Source: Coriobacteriia bacterium (lineage in GTDB: Bacteria > Actinomycetota > Coriobacteriia > WRKU01 > WQUG01). From it: a DNA stretch of 64,000 nucleotides. Both the position numbers and the translations under genes were made by a program. The notes under the pieces were generated by a model that saw nothing but the letters and a program-made list of their open reading frames with translations, did no database searches and was not told where the DNA came from. Position 1 is the stretch's first letter, and every line of letters starts with the position of its first letter. The stretch is from contig WRBC01000001.1 in the NCBI GenBank assembly GCA_009779855.1, positions 1 through 64,000 on the forward strand. Reading direction: 5' to 3'. Below, one piece after another: positions 43,292 through 50,952 of this stretch.

Positions 43292-44482
43292 ATGGCAAAA
43301 GAGAAGTTTGAGCGTACTAAGCCGCATGTTAACGTAGGTACTATCGGTCACGTAGACCATGGTAAGACTACGCTAACCGCTGCAATCACAAAGCGTCAGG
43401 CTGACAAGGGACTTGCAGACTTTACTGCTTTTGAGGATATCGATAAGGCTCCTGAAGAGCGTGAGCGTGGTATCACTATCGCGATTTCACACGTAGAGTA
43501 TGAAACTCCAACACGTCACTATGCACATGTTGACTGCCCAGGACACGCCGACTACGTAAAGAACATGATTACGGGTGCTGCTCAGATGGACGGTGCGATT
43601 CTTGTAATCGCAGCAACTGATGGTCCTATGGCGCAAACTCGTGAGCACATTCTACTTGCTCGCCAGGTAGGTGTACCATACATCGTTGTATTCCTAAACA
43701 AGTGCGACATGGTTGACGACGAAGAACTTATCGAGCTAGTTGAAATGGAAGTTCGTGAGCTACTAAGCGACAACGAATTCCCAGGAGACGACACACCAAT
43801 CGTTAAGGGTTCAGCACTGAAGTCACTTGAAGCTGATGGTGACAATGAGTGGACCGCAAAGATTGACGAACTAATGGATCAGGTTGACAGCTATATCCCA
43901 CTGCCAGAGCGTGAAACAGATAAGCCATTCCTTATGGCTATCGAAGACGTATTCACCATCACTGGTCGCGGTACTGTAGTAACTGGTCGTGTTGAGCGCG
44001 GTGTTGTTGAAACTGGCGACGAAGTAGAAATCGTTGGTATTCGCCCGACTGCAAAAACTACCGTTACTGGTGTAGAAATGTTCCGCAAGATTCTAGACCG
44101 TGCAGAAGCTGGTGAGAACGTAGGTGTACTACTACGTGGAACAAAGCGTGAAGAAGTAGAGCGTGGCCAGGTTCTTTGTAAGCCAGGTACCGTTACTCCT
44201 CACACAGAATTCGAAGGTCAAGTTTACGTACTGACCAAAGAAGAAGGTGGACGTCATACTCCATTCTTCGATGGTTACCGTCCACAGTTCTACTTCCGTA
44301 CAACTGATGTGACAGGTATTGCTCACCTTCCAGAAGGTGTAGAGATGGTTATGCCAGGGGACAACGTTGTTGTTCGCGGTGAACTGATCTCACCAATCGC
44401 TATGGAAGAAGGACTACGCTTCGCTATCCGTGAGGGTGGACGTACCGTAGGTTCAGGGCGTGTAACAAAGATCATCAAGTAA
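43292..44482 (+). CDS. tuf: elongation factor Tu
   Basis: A 396-residue EF-Tu that brings aminoacyl-tRNA to the ribosome. G motifs: '[10 protein letters not shown]', 'DCPGHADY', 'NKCD' and 'GSALK'. All three domains and the standard end '[11 protein letters not shown]' are present. ATG 43292 follows AAAAGGAGGG. Uses few, preferred codons, as expected of a highly expressed gene. Here it lies after tRNAs rather than in the rpsL-rpsG-fusA operon. A terminator follows. Confidence 0.98.
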   Translation: MAKEKFERTKPHVNVGTIGHVDHGKTTLTAAITKRQADKGLADFTAFEDIDKAPEERERGITIAISHVEYETPTRHYAHVDCPGHADYVKNMITGAAQMDGAILVIAATDGPMAQTREHILLARQVGVPYIVVFLNKCDMVDDEELIELVEMEVRELLSDNEFPGDDTPIVKGSALKSLEADGDNEWTAKIDELMDQVDSYIPLPERETDKPFLMAIEDVFTITGRGTVVTGRVERGVVETGDEVEIVGIRPTAKTTVTGVEMFRKILDRAEAGENVGVLLRGTKREEVERGQVLCKPGTVTPHTEFEGQVYVLTKEEGGRHTPFFDGYRPQFYFRTTDVTGIAHLPEGVEMVMPGDNVVVRGELISPIAMEEGLRFAIREGGRTVGSGRVTKIIK

Positions 44483-44506
44483 GTTTGCTTGTTACTGATT
44501 AAGCAG

Positions 44507-44550
44507 AGCTGTTCCCACTTCAGTTTTGGGGTGGGAACAGCTTCGGCTTT
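44507..44550 (+). terminator. tuf terminator
   Basis: 12-bp perfect stem AGCTGTTCCCAC / GTGGGAACAGCT, then TCGGCTTT. Confidence 0.75.
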
Positions 44551-44567
44551 ACCTGAAAGGCTATATA

Positions 44568-44717
44568 ATGAGAACATTGGTAACGCTGGCGTGTACGGAA
44601 TGTAAGCGCCGCAACTATACAACTAAAAAGAGCAAGCAGAATAACCCAGAGCGTATTGAATTTAAGAAATACTGCAAGTGGGATAGGAAGCATACGCTAC
44701 ACAAGGAAACTCGCTAG
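44568..44717 (+). CDS. rpmG: 50S ribosomal protein L33
   Basis: A 49-residue L33 with normal length and sequence ([17 protein letters not shown]...IEFKKYC...[10 protein letters not shown]). The usual zinc site needs two CxxC pairs; here the first is kept (C-T-E-C) but the second reads Y-C-K-W-D, with Asp in place of the fourth Cys. ATG 44568 is preceded by GAAAGG. Order tuf-rpmG-tRNA(Trp)-secE-nusG is the classic one. Confidence 0.95.
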   Translation: MRTLVTLACTECKRRNYTTKKSKQNNPERIEFKKYCKWDRKHTLHKETR

Positions 44718-44781
44718 AATAGACTAGCGAGTTGTTCCGTGTGTTCCGTAACACCTGTAGTAGCAACAGCATGTTAGGCAT

Positions 44782-44859
44782 AGGCCAGTAGCTCCAATTG
44801 GCTAGAGCGCCGGTCTCCAAAACCGGATGATGGGGGTTCGAGTCCCTCCTGGCCTGCCA
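44782..44859 (+). tRNA. tRNA-Trp(CCA)
   Basis: 78 nt including the encoded 3' CCA. Acceptor AGGCCAG pairs with CTGGCCT, allowing for one irregular pair; anticodon CCA in CCGGTCTCCAAAACCGG; T loop GGTTCGAGTCC. Precedes secE. Confidence 0.95.
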
Positions 44860-45001
44860 GTATTCAATCTGCTGTTGTTTTTGACTTTGCATATTACTCG
44901 ATGTACTTCGAGAAGGAATATAAGCGAGGGATAGTTAGGGTAGTTTGACTGTCTTAAGCGCAAGACAACGCCAAGGCAAGACTATAAACAAGGAAGCAAT
45001 T

Positions 45002-45532
45002 ATGGCAAAAGACAAGAAAAAGAATGATACTGCAAAAAAGACTGCCCCTAAGAAGGACCAGTCAAAGAAGCAGAACATCAAGGCCGGCAAAGATGCTGAT
45101 AAAAAGGCCGATAAGGGCGCAAAAAAGGGTGGCCCTGTCACCGAAAAGAAGCCGAATATCTTTAGTAAGCTTTTCACCTATTTGGTAGAGGTGCGTGCGG
45201 AATTAAAGCGCGTAACTTGGCCGACGCGTGAAAAGGTAGTTTACTTGGTGGGTGTTGTTGTCGTGACGCTACTCTTTTTCGCAGTCTTTACAGCTACCGT
45301 TGACTGGGGATCAAGTGAAGGAATCATTGCTCTTAATAATCTTACTGAAACTGAGAGAGAGCCCATCAACAACGAGATTCCTGTCGAGATTGATCTAGAT
45401 TCGCTTGGTTTAGGCGAAGGAGACGCAACTGAAGAAGGCATCGTTACTGGTGACGGTGGAGCAGAGATTGAGCTCGAAACCGATTTAACTGACCAAGATA
45501 ATCCTGATGATGCTGACGGGGCGGAAGAATAA
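45002..45532 (+). CDS. secE: preprotein translocase subunit SecE with long tails
   Basis: A 176-residue SecE, the small essential Sec channel subunit. Residues 1-55 are a lysine-rich tail; the conserved core 'VRAELKRVTWPTREKVVYLVGVVVVTLLFFAVF' (about 63-95) holds the amphipathic helix and the single membrane helix. Unusually, about 80 acidic residues follow the membrane helix (rich in Glu, Asp and Gly), which would face the outside; most SecE proteins stop soon after the helix. ATG 45002 behind AAGGAAG. One base separates it from nusG. Confidence 0.9.
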   Translation: MAKDKKKNDTAKKTAPKKDQSKKQNIKAGKDADKKADKGAKKGGPVTEKKPNIFSKLFTYLVEVRAELKRVTWPTREKVVYLVGVVVVTLLFFAVFTATVDWGSSEGIIALNNLTETEREPINNEIPVEIDLDSLGLGEGDATEEGIVTGDGGAEIELETDLTDQDNPDDADGAEE

Positions 45533-45533
45533 C

Positions 45534-46052
45534 ATGTCTAAAAAGTGGTATGTCGTTCATAGCTATTCCGGTCACGAAGCTAAGGTAAAGGCAGCGATTG
45601 AGCATCGTGTCTCGACTATGGGACTCGAGGATCAGATTTTTGCCGTAGAGATTCCTACTGAGGTTGTAATTAACCGCGAAACAGGTAAAGAGGAAGAGAA
45701 AAAACTCTATCCTGGTTATCTTCTTGTTCGCATGATTCTTAATGATGAAACCTGGTATGTGATTCGTAACACCCCAGGTGTTACAGGCTTCATCGGCTCA
45801 CAAAATAACCCAACAGCCCTGTCACGTGAAGAGTATAGCAATATGATGGGCAAGACAAAGAAAAAGGTTCCTCAGGCTGTTACCAACTATGCTGTTGGGC
45901 AAACAGTGCGCATTAAGGATGGTGCCTTTACTGACTTTGATGCAACGATTACTGATATCAATGTCGATAAGGGAACTATGCGTGTAACAGTAACACTCTT
46001 TGGACGCGAGACTCCTATTGAACTAGAGTTTGCTTCCGTAGAAACAATATAG
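45534..46052 (+). CDS. nusG: transcription termination/antitermination factor NusG
   Basis: A 172-residue NusG. NGN domain 'KKWYVVHSYSGHEAKVKAAIEHR' to 'GVTGFIGSQNNPTALS', then a KOW motif ('VGQTVRIKDGAFTDFDATI'). It binds RNA polymerase and links it to Rho, which is also encoded in the window, or to the ribosome. ATG follows the secE stop after one base (TAACATG). Confidence 0.96.
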   Translation: MSKKWYVVHSYSGHEAKVKAAIEHRVSTMGLEDQIFAVEIPTEVVINRETGKEEEKKLYPGYLLVRMILNDETWYVIRNTPGVTGFIGSQNNPTALSREEYSNMMGKTKKKVPQAVTNYAVGQTVRIKDGAFTDFDATITDINVDKGTMRVTVTLFGRETPIELEFASVETI

Positions 46053-46151
46053 GAGCACTCCTTAACAGGTAGGGTATTATAAATGCTAGGTGCGCTGTAG
46101 GATGCAGCAAGCTTCTCATCTAGGATTTAGGACAGAGTAAAGGTTTTAATA

Positions 46152-46574
46152 ATGGCGAAAAAAGTAGTTGGATTTATTAAGTTGCAGATTCCTGGTGGAC
46201 AGGCTAATCCTGCCCCTCCGGTAGGACCGGCACTAGGTGCACAGCAAGTAAACATCATGCAGTTCTGCCAAGCGTTTAATGCTGATACTGCTGACAGGCA
46301 GGGCACTATTCTGCCAGTAGAGATTACGGTATACGAAGACCGTTCTTTTACTTACATCATCAAGACTCCACCAGCTGCGGTTCAATTGAAAAAAGCTGCT
46401 GGCATCGAAAAGGGGTCAGGAGTACCGCATACTGACAAGGTTGCAACAGTGACCTGGGATCAGGTGCGTGAAATTGCAGAGAACAAAATGGAAGACCTGA
46501 ACGCAAATGATATCGATGCTGCTGCAAAGATTATTGCAGGAACAGCACGTTCGATGGGAATTGTCGTAGAGTAA
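46152..46574 (+). CDS. rplK: 50S ribosomal protein L11
   Basis: A 140-residue L11 with the Pro-rich start '[20 protein letters not shown]' (EF-G/thiostrepton region), '[19 protein letters not shown]' and the RNA-binding C-terminal end '[18 protein letters not shown]'. 99 bp after nusG; probably the same transcript. Confidence 0.97.
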   Translation: MAKKVVGFIKLQIPGGQANPAPPVGPALGAQQVNIMQFCQAFNADTADRQGTILPVEITVYEDRSFTYIIKTPPAAVQLKKAAGIEKGSGVPHTDKVATVTWDQVREIAENKMEDLNANDIDAAAKIIAGTARSMGIVVE

Positions 46575-46649
46575 GGCTAGTGTTAAGAAGCTGGGAGATA
46601 GACCACATACGGTGAGTCTATCGTAAGTACCACGAAAGGAAGTACGATT

Positions 46650-47345
46650 ATGGCAGGAAAGAAATTTATCGCCGCAAAGGCAAAAGTGGATGAGGACAAG
46701 CTGTATCACCCAAAAGAGGCGACAGCCCTTGTAAAAGAGACTGCAACTGCAAAGTTTGATGAAACTATCGAAGCTCATTTTCGCCTGAGTATTGATACCC
46801 GTCAGGCTGATCAGCAGGTTAGAGGCTCGATTTCACTACCTCACGGAACAGGGAAAACCGTTCGTGTGGTCGTCTTTGCAGAAGGCGATGCTGCGAAAGA
46901 AGCAGAGGCTGCGGGTGCTGATGTCGTAGGCAGTGATGACCTTGTAACTAAGATTCAAGGTGGCTGGTTTGACTTTGATGCAGCGGTAGCTACTCCTGAT
47001 CAGATGGCAAAGGTGGGTCGTCTAGGTAAGCAGCTAGGACCTCGCAATCTTATGCCTAATCCGAAGCTGGGCACGGTTACTAACGATGTAGCCCGCATTG
47101 TTGAAGAGCTCAAGGCTGGTCGCGTAGAATATCGTGCAGACAAATTTGGTATTGCACATGTGCCGATTGGCCGCGCGTCCTTTACAGAGCAGCAGTTACT
47201 AGATAACTATATGGCGCTTCTGACAGAAATCTTGCGCGTAAAGCCTTCATCGGCAAAGGGTAAGTACATTAAGTCGATTTCGCTTTCAGCTACTATGGGC
47301 CCAGGGGTAAAGGTTGACTCAGCAATTACTAAGGCTGATGACTAA
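46650..47345 (+). CDS. rplA: 50S ribosomal protein L1
   Basis: A 231-residue L1. Signature '[17 protein letters not shown]' is present, as are '[14 protein letters not shown]' and '[20 protein letters not shown]'. L1 usually represses its own L11-L1 message; the leader may contain the L1 mimic site, which I could not delimit. rplJ-rplL, commonly next, are absent here, replaced by accessory genes. Confidence 0.97.
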   Translation: MAGKKFIAAKAKVDEDKLYHPKEATALVKETATAKFDETIEAHFRLSIDTRQADQQVRGSISLPHGTGKTVRVVVFAEGDAAKEAEAAGADVVGSDDLVTKIQGGWFDFDAAVATPDQMAKVGRLGKQLGPRNLMPNPKLGTVTNDVARIVEELKAGRVEYRADKFGIAHVPIGRASFTEQQLLDNYMALLTEILRVKPSSAKGKYIKSISLSATMGPGVKVDSAITKADD

Positions 47346-47360
47346 GGTCATTCAATGTGA

Positions 47361-47389
47361 TTGCCAGTTTTCTTGTTGCATGTTAGAAT
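47361..47389 (+). promoter_or_regulatory. promoter of a micro-transcript
   Basis: TTGCCA 47361-47366, 17-bp spacer, TAGAAT 47384-47389, just after rplA. Confidence 0.6.
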
Positions 47390-47419
47390 ACTGCCATGTA
47401 GGAAAATGAGGAGGATATC

Positions 47420-47443
47420 ATGGAGAATATTCAGAATCGATAA
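47420..47443 (+). CDS. seven-codon micro-ORF (leader peptide?)
   Basis: ATG GAG AAT ATT CAG AAT CGA TAA (MENIQNR) with a strong GAGGAGG Shine-Dalgarno sequence 6-7 bases upstream, about 30 nt after the promoter at 47361-47389 and just before a terminator. It may be a leader peptide of the HEPN-type gene, a remnant, or part of a small RNA. Confidence 0.35.
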   Translation: MENIQNR

Positions 47444-47455
47444 TATAAAGTAGGT

Positions 47456-47484
47456 AAATGCCACCCAAATGGGTGGCATTTTTT
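47456..47484 (+). terminator. terminator/attenuator before the HEPN-type gene
   Basis: AATGCCACCC AAAT GGGTGGCATT followed by TTTTG. The ribosome site of the next gene (47491-47498) lies directly after it, so the stem stands between promoter and gene. Confidence 0.75.
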
Positions 47485-47501
47485 GTGTACAGGGAGAGAT
47501 T

Positions 47502-48911
47502 ATGTTTTATAGAGTATTGCAGGATTATATTGATACATTGAATGCACTAAGTGAATTTTTACGCGAAAATCATTCGAAGCTCGTTTCAGAGTCAAAAACT
47601 GCTAGGGAAACTGCACGAATTCACGAGGCTACGAAATTATTGATTGCTGCGAAAATAGACATCGAATTTAAAGAGTATATAAATGCGCATCATAAATCAC
47701 TCCCTTCAGAAATTACAAATTTAATTAATGATGATTCTGTGCAGGTTATATCAGAAGAACTTCCTGGCAATCAGCTGAGATACATTATCAAAGGTGAAGA
47801 TACACATGGAGTTGTTGAGGAAAGTATAGATCTTCCCGTATCATTTGCGGGAAGGAAGATAATTGAGGACCTTATAAATGGACGACCTTACACAAAGCAA
47901 ATGTACATCAACTTTTTATCACAATCAGTCCTTCAGAATGTGTTTAACGCTACCGAGGATTATATTTATCAGGTATTAAGGGTTCTTTTCAATTATGACC
48001 CTTCGCTTCTTGACGGAGAAAGCATACCATTTGCCCAGATTCGAAATATTGAATGTAGTGATGGGGTCTTGGATATTGCAATTGAAAATAAACTTCAGGA
48101 CCTTTTAAGAGGAAGTCTTGACGACTGGAGAAATTGTCTGTCGACATTCACGAAAAATACCTGCTTAAGAGCATCCTTTGACCGTTATTGGTATAAAGCA
48201 ATCGAGATTAAGTTAAGAAGAAATCTATACACTCATAATGGAGGTCGATCCAATTCAATCTATGTGAGCAGTCTCCCAGAATCGATTTCTTCAGAAGTTG
48301 ATCTTGGAGTGCGACTTCCTCTTGATCCAGAATATTTAATGGAAGCTATTGAAATCTATAAAATAGGACTAGTTTGCTTCACCTTAAATGCATGGAAAAA
48401 GATAGAGCCTGAAAGCGAGAAGAGAATTCGTTTCCAGGAAGATGCTGTATATCACGAAGGTTTAATGAAGGAGCGATGGAGCTTCGCTGAAGCAATTGCT
48501 GAAGTTGCGTTGAATGATAGGGCGATTGTGGGTGAATCAAAGCGAATATTGCAGGTGAATTATTACCTTGCAAAGAAAAATTTGGGAACACTTACCGAGG
48601 CTGACAAAGAGTCAATCAAAAATAAGAGAGACAGTGGGTTAAATCATGTGTATGAAATGGTTTATTGCTGTTTGAGTGACGACTTTGACGGTGTGGGCGA
48701 TAGAATTGATTTAGCCTTAGAGTATCGAGATTCCGAAGGGAATCAGTTATTTGATTATGAGGGACTTTGTCAGTGGCCTATGCTTGCTGACTTTAGAAGG
48801 TCAGAACAATTTGAGAACTATCTTTCCGTAAATAGGCAAAGGGTCCAGGCTGGAGTTTTTCCAGCAATATATGAAACTATGGTTGAGGCAGTGAGATCAG
48901 AAGGACATTAG
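47502..48911 (+). CDS. large uncharacterised protein with HEPN-like R-x4-H motif
   Basis: A 469-residue, mostly helical cytoplasmic protein that I do not recognise as a named family. Residues 240-245 read R-N-L-Y-T-H in 'LRRNLYTHNGG', the R-x4-H signature of HEPN ribonuclease domains, in a helix ('YKAIEIKLRRN') as in known HEPN proteins. The N-terminal third is Glu/Lys-rich and may be a coiled-coil; the C-terminal third ('LIDLALEYRD...DYEGLCQWPML') looks like a TPR-type helical repeat end. ATG behind AGGGAGAG. AT-richer than the ribosomal genes and placed at the ribosomal operon border, so likely acquired; a defence or stress role is inference. Confidence 0.6.
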   Translation: MFYRVLQDYIDTLNALSEFLRENHSKLVSESKTARETARIHEATKLLIAAKIDIEFKEYINAHHKSLPSEITNLINDDSVQVISEELPGNQLRYIIKGEDTHGVVEESIDLPVSFAGRKIIEDLINGRPYTKQMYINFLSQSVLQNVFNATEDYIYQVLRVLFNYDPSLLDGESIPFAQIRNIECSDGVLDIAIENKLQDLLRGSLDDWRNCLSTFTKNTCLRASFDRYWYKAIEIKLRRNLYTHNGGRSNSIYVSSLPESISSEVDLGVRLPLDPEYLMEAIEIYKIGLVCFTLNAWKKIEPESEKRIRFQEDAVYHEGLMKERWSFAEAIAEVALNDRAIVGESKRILQVNYYLAKKNLGTLTEADKESIKNKRDSGLNHVYEMVYCCLSDDFDGVGDRIDLALEYRDSEGNQLFDYEGLCQWPMLADFRRSEQFENYLSVNRQRVQAGVFPAIYETMVEAVRSEGH

Positions 48912-48920
48912 CGGGAGAGG

Positions 48921-49481
48921 TTAAGGCCTCCCCTCTCGCTTCCCATGCAAAATAACTGACAAGGGCTTATAAAGAAGATAAACCACTACTGCGTTCACAA
49001 CACCCTTTATTAGGCTGAAGGGTAATGCGGTAGCAAAGGCAAGATTTGCAGGCAATCCAAAGGCGGGATAGGCCCAGAAAAAATTCATTGCAACAGATAC
49101 GATAGTCATGGCGATAGTTCCCCCTAGTAAAGCAAGAACAGCTCCTACCCGTGTGCGCTTAAAGTGATAAATTGCTCCCGCGACTACCGCTAAGACAACG
49201 GAAGAAGAGGCGTCCATTATGAAACCAATGTAGCCCCCAGAGCCAACAGCAAAGTTGGTAATTCCTGCGCGGAAAATAGCGATAATTCCCCCAAAGACAG
49301 GTCCTAAGGCAAAAGATCCTAGCAGGGTGGGAATATCGGCAGGGTTAAACTGTAGCCAGGGCGCTCCGAACATCCAGCCAACGGTTAGGAAGGGACTAAA
49401 GGGGGGAATTTCCCACAGTAAAGTCAGTACGACACCAACAGCAATCAATAATGCAGCAGTAACGAGGGCACGTGTCTTCAA
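48921..49481 (-). CDS. ECF transporter S component, RibU-like
   Basis: A 186-residue membrane protein with about six helices. 'NPADIPTLLGSFALGPVFGGIIAIFRAGI' resembles the riboflavin-binding S component RibU (D-I-P-x-L-G-x-F-A-F-G). S components catch a vitamin and hand it to a shared ECF module (EcfAA'T), which is not in the window. Substrate probable but unproven; no FMN riboswitch is seen upstream. Confidence 0.8.
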   Translation of the reverse strand: MKTRALVTAALLIAVGVVLTLLWEIPPFSPFLTVGWMFGAPWLQFNPADIPTLLGSFALGPVFGGIIAIFRAGITNFAVGSGGYIGFIMDASSSVVLAVVAGAIYHFKRTRVGAVLALLGGTIAMTIVSVAMNFFWAYPAFGLPANLAFATALPFSLIKGVVNAVVVYLLYKPLSVILHGKREGRP

Positions 49482-49643
49482 TAGGAATCCTTTCTTAGGA
49501 AGTAAAAGTTAAGGCACCTATTGTACCTTAAAGGTGGTTATGAAAAGAGTAGAGCAATTTGGTCTCCTCTATGCTAGGATGGGTAAATAGTTGGTCTGCG
49601 CATTGTGTGCGTGCGAGGTGTCATATGATGACCCATATTGAGA

Positions 49644-49701
49644 TGTGTGAAGTCGGCGTGTTTAGCGTTGCAGTGTGAAGCGTGAGGTGTGTAGTGTGAA
49701 G
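49644..49701 (+). repeat. direct repeats upstream of the LytTR gene
   Basis: (T/A)GTGTGAAG at 49644-49652, 49672-49680 and 49693-49701. The last two are 21 bp apart, two helical turns, as expected for LytTR-type dimers that bind direct repeats. Related TGTGAGGA elements (minus strand) lie at 50840-50869. Confidence 0.4.
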
Positions 49702-50160
49702 ATTGTAATCGAAGAACCCCAAGACGGGGAAGAAGAACAAATTATAGTTAAGTGTCACGAATTGAGTCCTGAGTTGTTAAACGTTCTAAATTCGCTTAAA
49801 ACGGTTGATAGTAAATTGATAGGAACGATTGACAATAAGATATTTAGAGTAGATCCTTCGGATATTTACTATATTGAATCTGTAGACAATAAGACCTTTC
49901 TCTATGGTCAAAGTAATGTGTATGAGTCAAAGCAGAAATTGTATGAGCTAGAAGAAGCATTGGCAGCGAAAAGTTTCTTACGCGTGTCAAAATCGCTCAT
50001 AATTAACTTGAAAAAGGTAGAGTCGCTTGCTCCTGCATTGTCAGGAAGGCTGGAGGCTGGGCTTGCAAATGGTGAGAAGGTAACCATTTCAAGAACCTAT
50101 GTAAACAAGCTTAAAGATGCCCTGGGTGTCGGGGGGGGGGGTAAGGTCAATGCAAACTAG
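49696..50160 (+). CDS. LytTR-domain DNA-binding regulator
   Basis: A 154-residue regulator without receiver domain. The LytTR DNA-binding domain covers about residues 50-145 ('IDNKIFRVDPSDIYYIESVDNKTFLYG', 'FLRVSKSLIINLKKVESL', 'TISRTYVNKLKDALG'). Small LytTR proteins paired with a DUF3021 membrane protein form simple regulatory couples (as LytTR-DUF3021 in Firmicutes). GTG start at 49696; an in-frame GTG at 49675 is possible. The last codons run through an 11-base poly-G tract (50131-50141): G11 gives an end GVGGGGKVNAN, G12 ends the protein at once, and G10 reads on. Confidence 0.88.
   Translation: MKIVIEEPQDGEEEQIIVKCHELSPELLNVLNSLKTVDSKLIGTIDNKIFRVDPSDIYYIESVDNKTFLYGQSNVYESKQKLYELEEALAAKSFLRVSKSLIINLKKVESLAPALSGRLEAGLANGEKVTISRTYVNKLKDALGVGGGGKVNAN
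50131..50141 (+). repeat. poly-G tract (G11) in the LytTR coding sequence
   Basis: Eleven consecutive G in the 3' end of the LytTR gene. Such homopolymers slip during replication and shift the reading frame; the annotated frame is one of three. Confidence 0.9.
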
Positions 50161-50181
50161 ACTCCTAGCGAGACATTCCAC

Positions 50182-50192
50182 GGGGGGGGGGG
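50182..50192 (+). repeat. poly-G tract (G11) in the DUF3021 ribosome-binding position
   Basis: Eleven G, ending 6 nt before the DUF3021 ATG at 50199, where a Shine-Dalgarno sequence should be and with no other one present. Changing length alters ribosome-site spacing, and with tract 1 at G10 also the frame linking both genes. Confidence 0.9.
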
Positions 50193-50198
50193 AAATTT

Positions 50199-50624
50199 AT
50201 GAGTTTTAAGGAAATTGTAGGCAAGATGCTCTATTCCTTTCCAATTATCTTTACGTACTCTATTCTCGGGGCGTGGACAGCGACTTGGGTTTTAACGGGC
50301 AGATTGCCCTATCCTTCACTGGTGTGGGAGATATTTATTACAACTATTCCAATTGTACTTGCTCGTCTTGTATTTTATGCAAAAAAGGAATTAGGCATGT
50401 ATCAAATGGTGTTACGTCATGGGATATACTTTCTTATAATTGTCACTATCTTGCTGAGCGCATCATACTTCTGGGAGTGGCATCTTCATGGGAGCCAGCT
50501 TGTCCAGTCGATAGTGCTTGTTGTGCTTGTGGCAATAATTTATGCGATTGTACTAGAAATGGATTTTCTTCGGTCGAAAAGATTGGCAAGCACACTCATG
50601 GAAAGAATAGAAGAGCAGCGATAG
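50199..50624 (+). CDS. DUF3021 membrane protein
   Basis: A 141-residue protein with four hydrophobic helices and a basic C-terminus (MERIEEQR), the DUF3021 pattern. In other bacteria DUF3021 proteins sit beside LytTR regulators and are thought to hold or inhibit them at the membrane. Here the gene follows the LytTR gene after 38 bp and depends on a poly-G ribosome-binding position. With ten G in both tracts the two genes would fuse in frame. Confidence 0.85.
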   Translation: MSFKEIVGKMLYSFPIIFTYSILGAWTATWVLTGRLPYPSLVWEIFITTIPIVLARLVFYAKKELGMYQMVLRHGIYFLIIVTILLSASYFWEWHLHGSQLVQSIVLVVLVAIIYAIVLEMDFLRSKRLASTLMERIEEQR

Positions 50625-50653
50625 TTTCGCTTGCATAATGTGCTAATAATTTG

Positions 50654-50673
50654 AATATTTCATTGATATTCAC
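50654..50673. promoter_or_regulatory. inverted repeat after DUF3021
   Basis: GAATAT-N7-ATATTC after the DUF3021 gene, without a following T run; possible operator or weak terminator. Confidence 0.35.
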
Positions 50674-50839
50674 GCAGTTTAAAATGTGTGAATTAAAGTC
50701 ACCTTAATCCAGATGCATCTTACCGCCCAAATTCTGCAGGTCACTATTTTACTATTGAGTCTTAAACAGTATCTCTTTATTCTATAAACCGTGAACTCGT
50801 CTAAGCAATTTCAGGCTGAATCGATGTGTTTTCTGCTAT

Positions 50840-50869
50840 ATCCTCACAACTCGTAGCAGATCCTCACAC
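50840..50869 (-). promoter_or_regulatory. direct repeats upstream of surface protein 2
   Basis: ATCCTCACA occurs at 50840-50848 and 50860-50868, 20 bp apart on the same face of the helix. Read on the minus strand (TGTGAGGAT) it resembles the repeats before the LytTR gene. Candidate LytTR binding site; the rest of 50625-50952 is AT-rich and non-coding. Confidence 0.4.
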
Positions 50870-50952
50870 TCACATTTAACACTTTTTGATTTAGTTCTGA
50901 AATTGCCTAGGCGCGTCGTGTGTATATTTGATTAAAGTGAGGTTGTGTATTC

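Noticed and set aside
50131..50192. Poly-G runs as simple sequencing error
   Set aside because: Two independent runs of equal length at meaningful positions (frame and ribosome site) make a biological role more likely; read-level data are needed to settle it.
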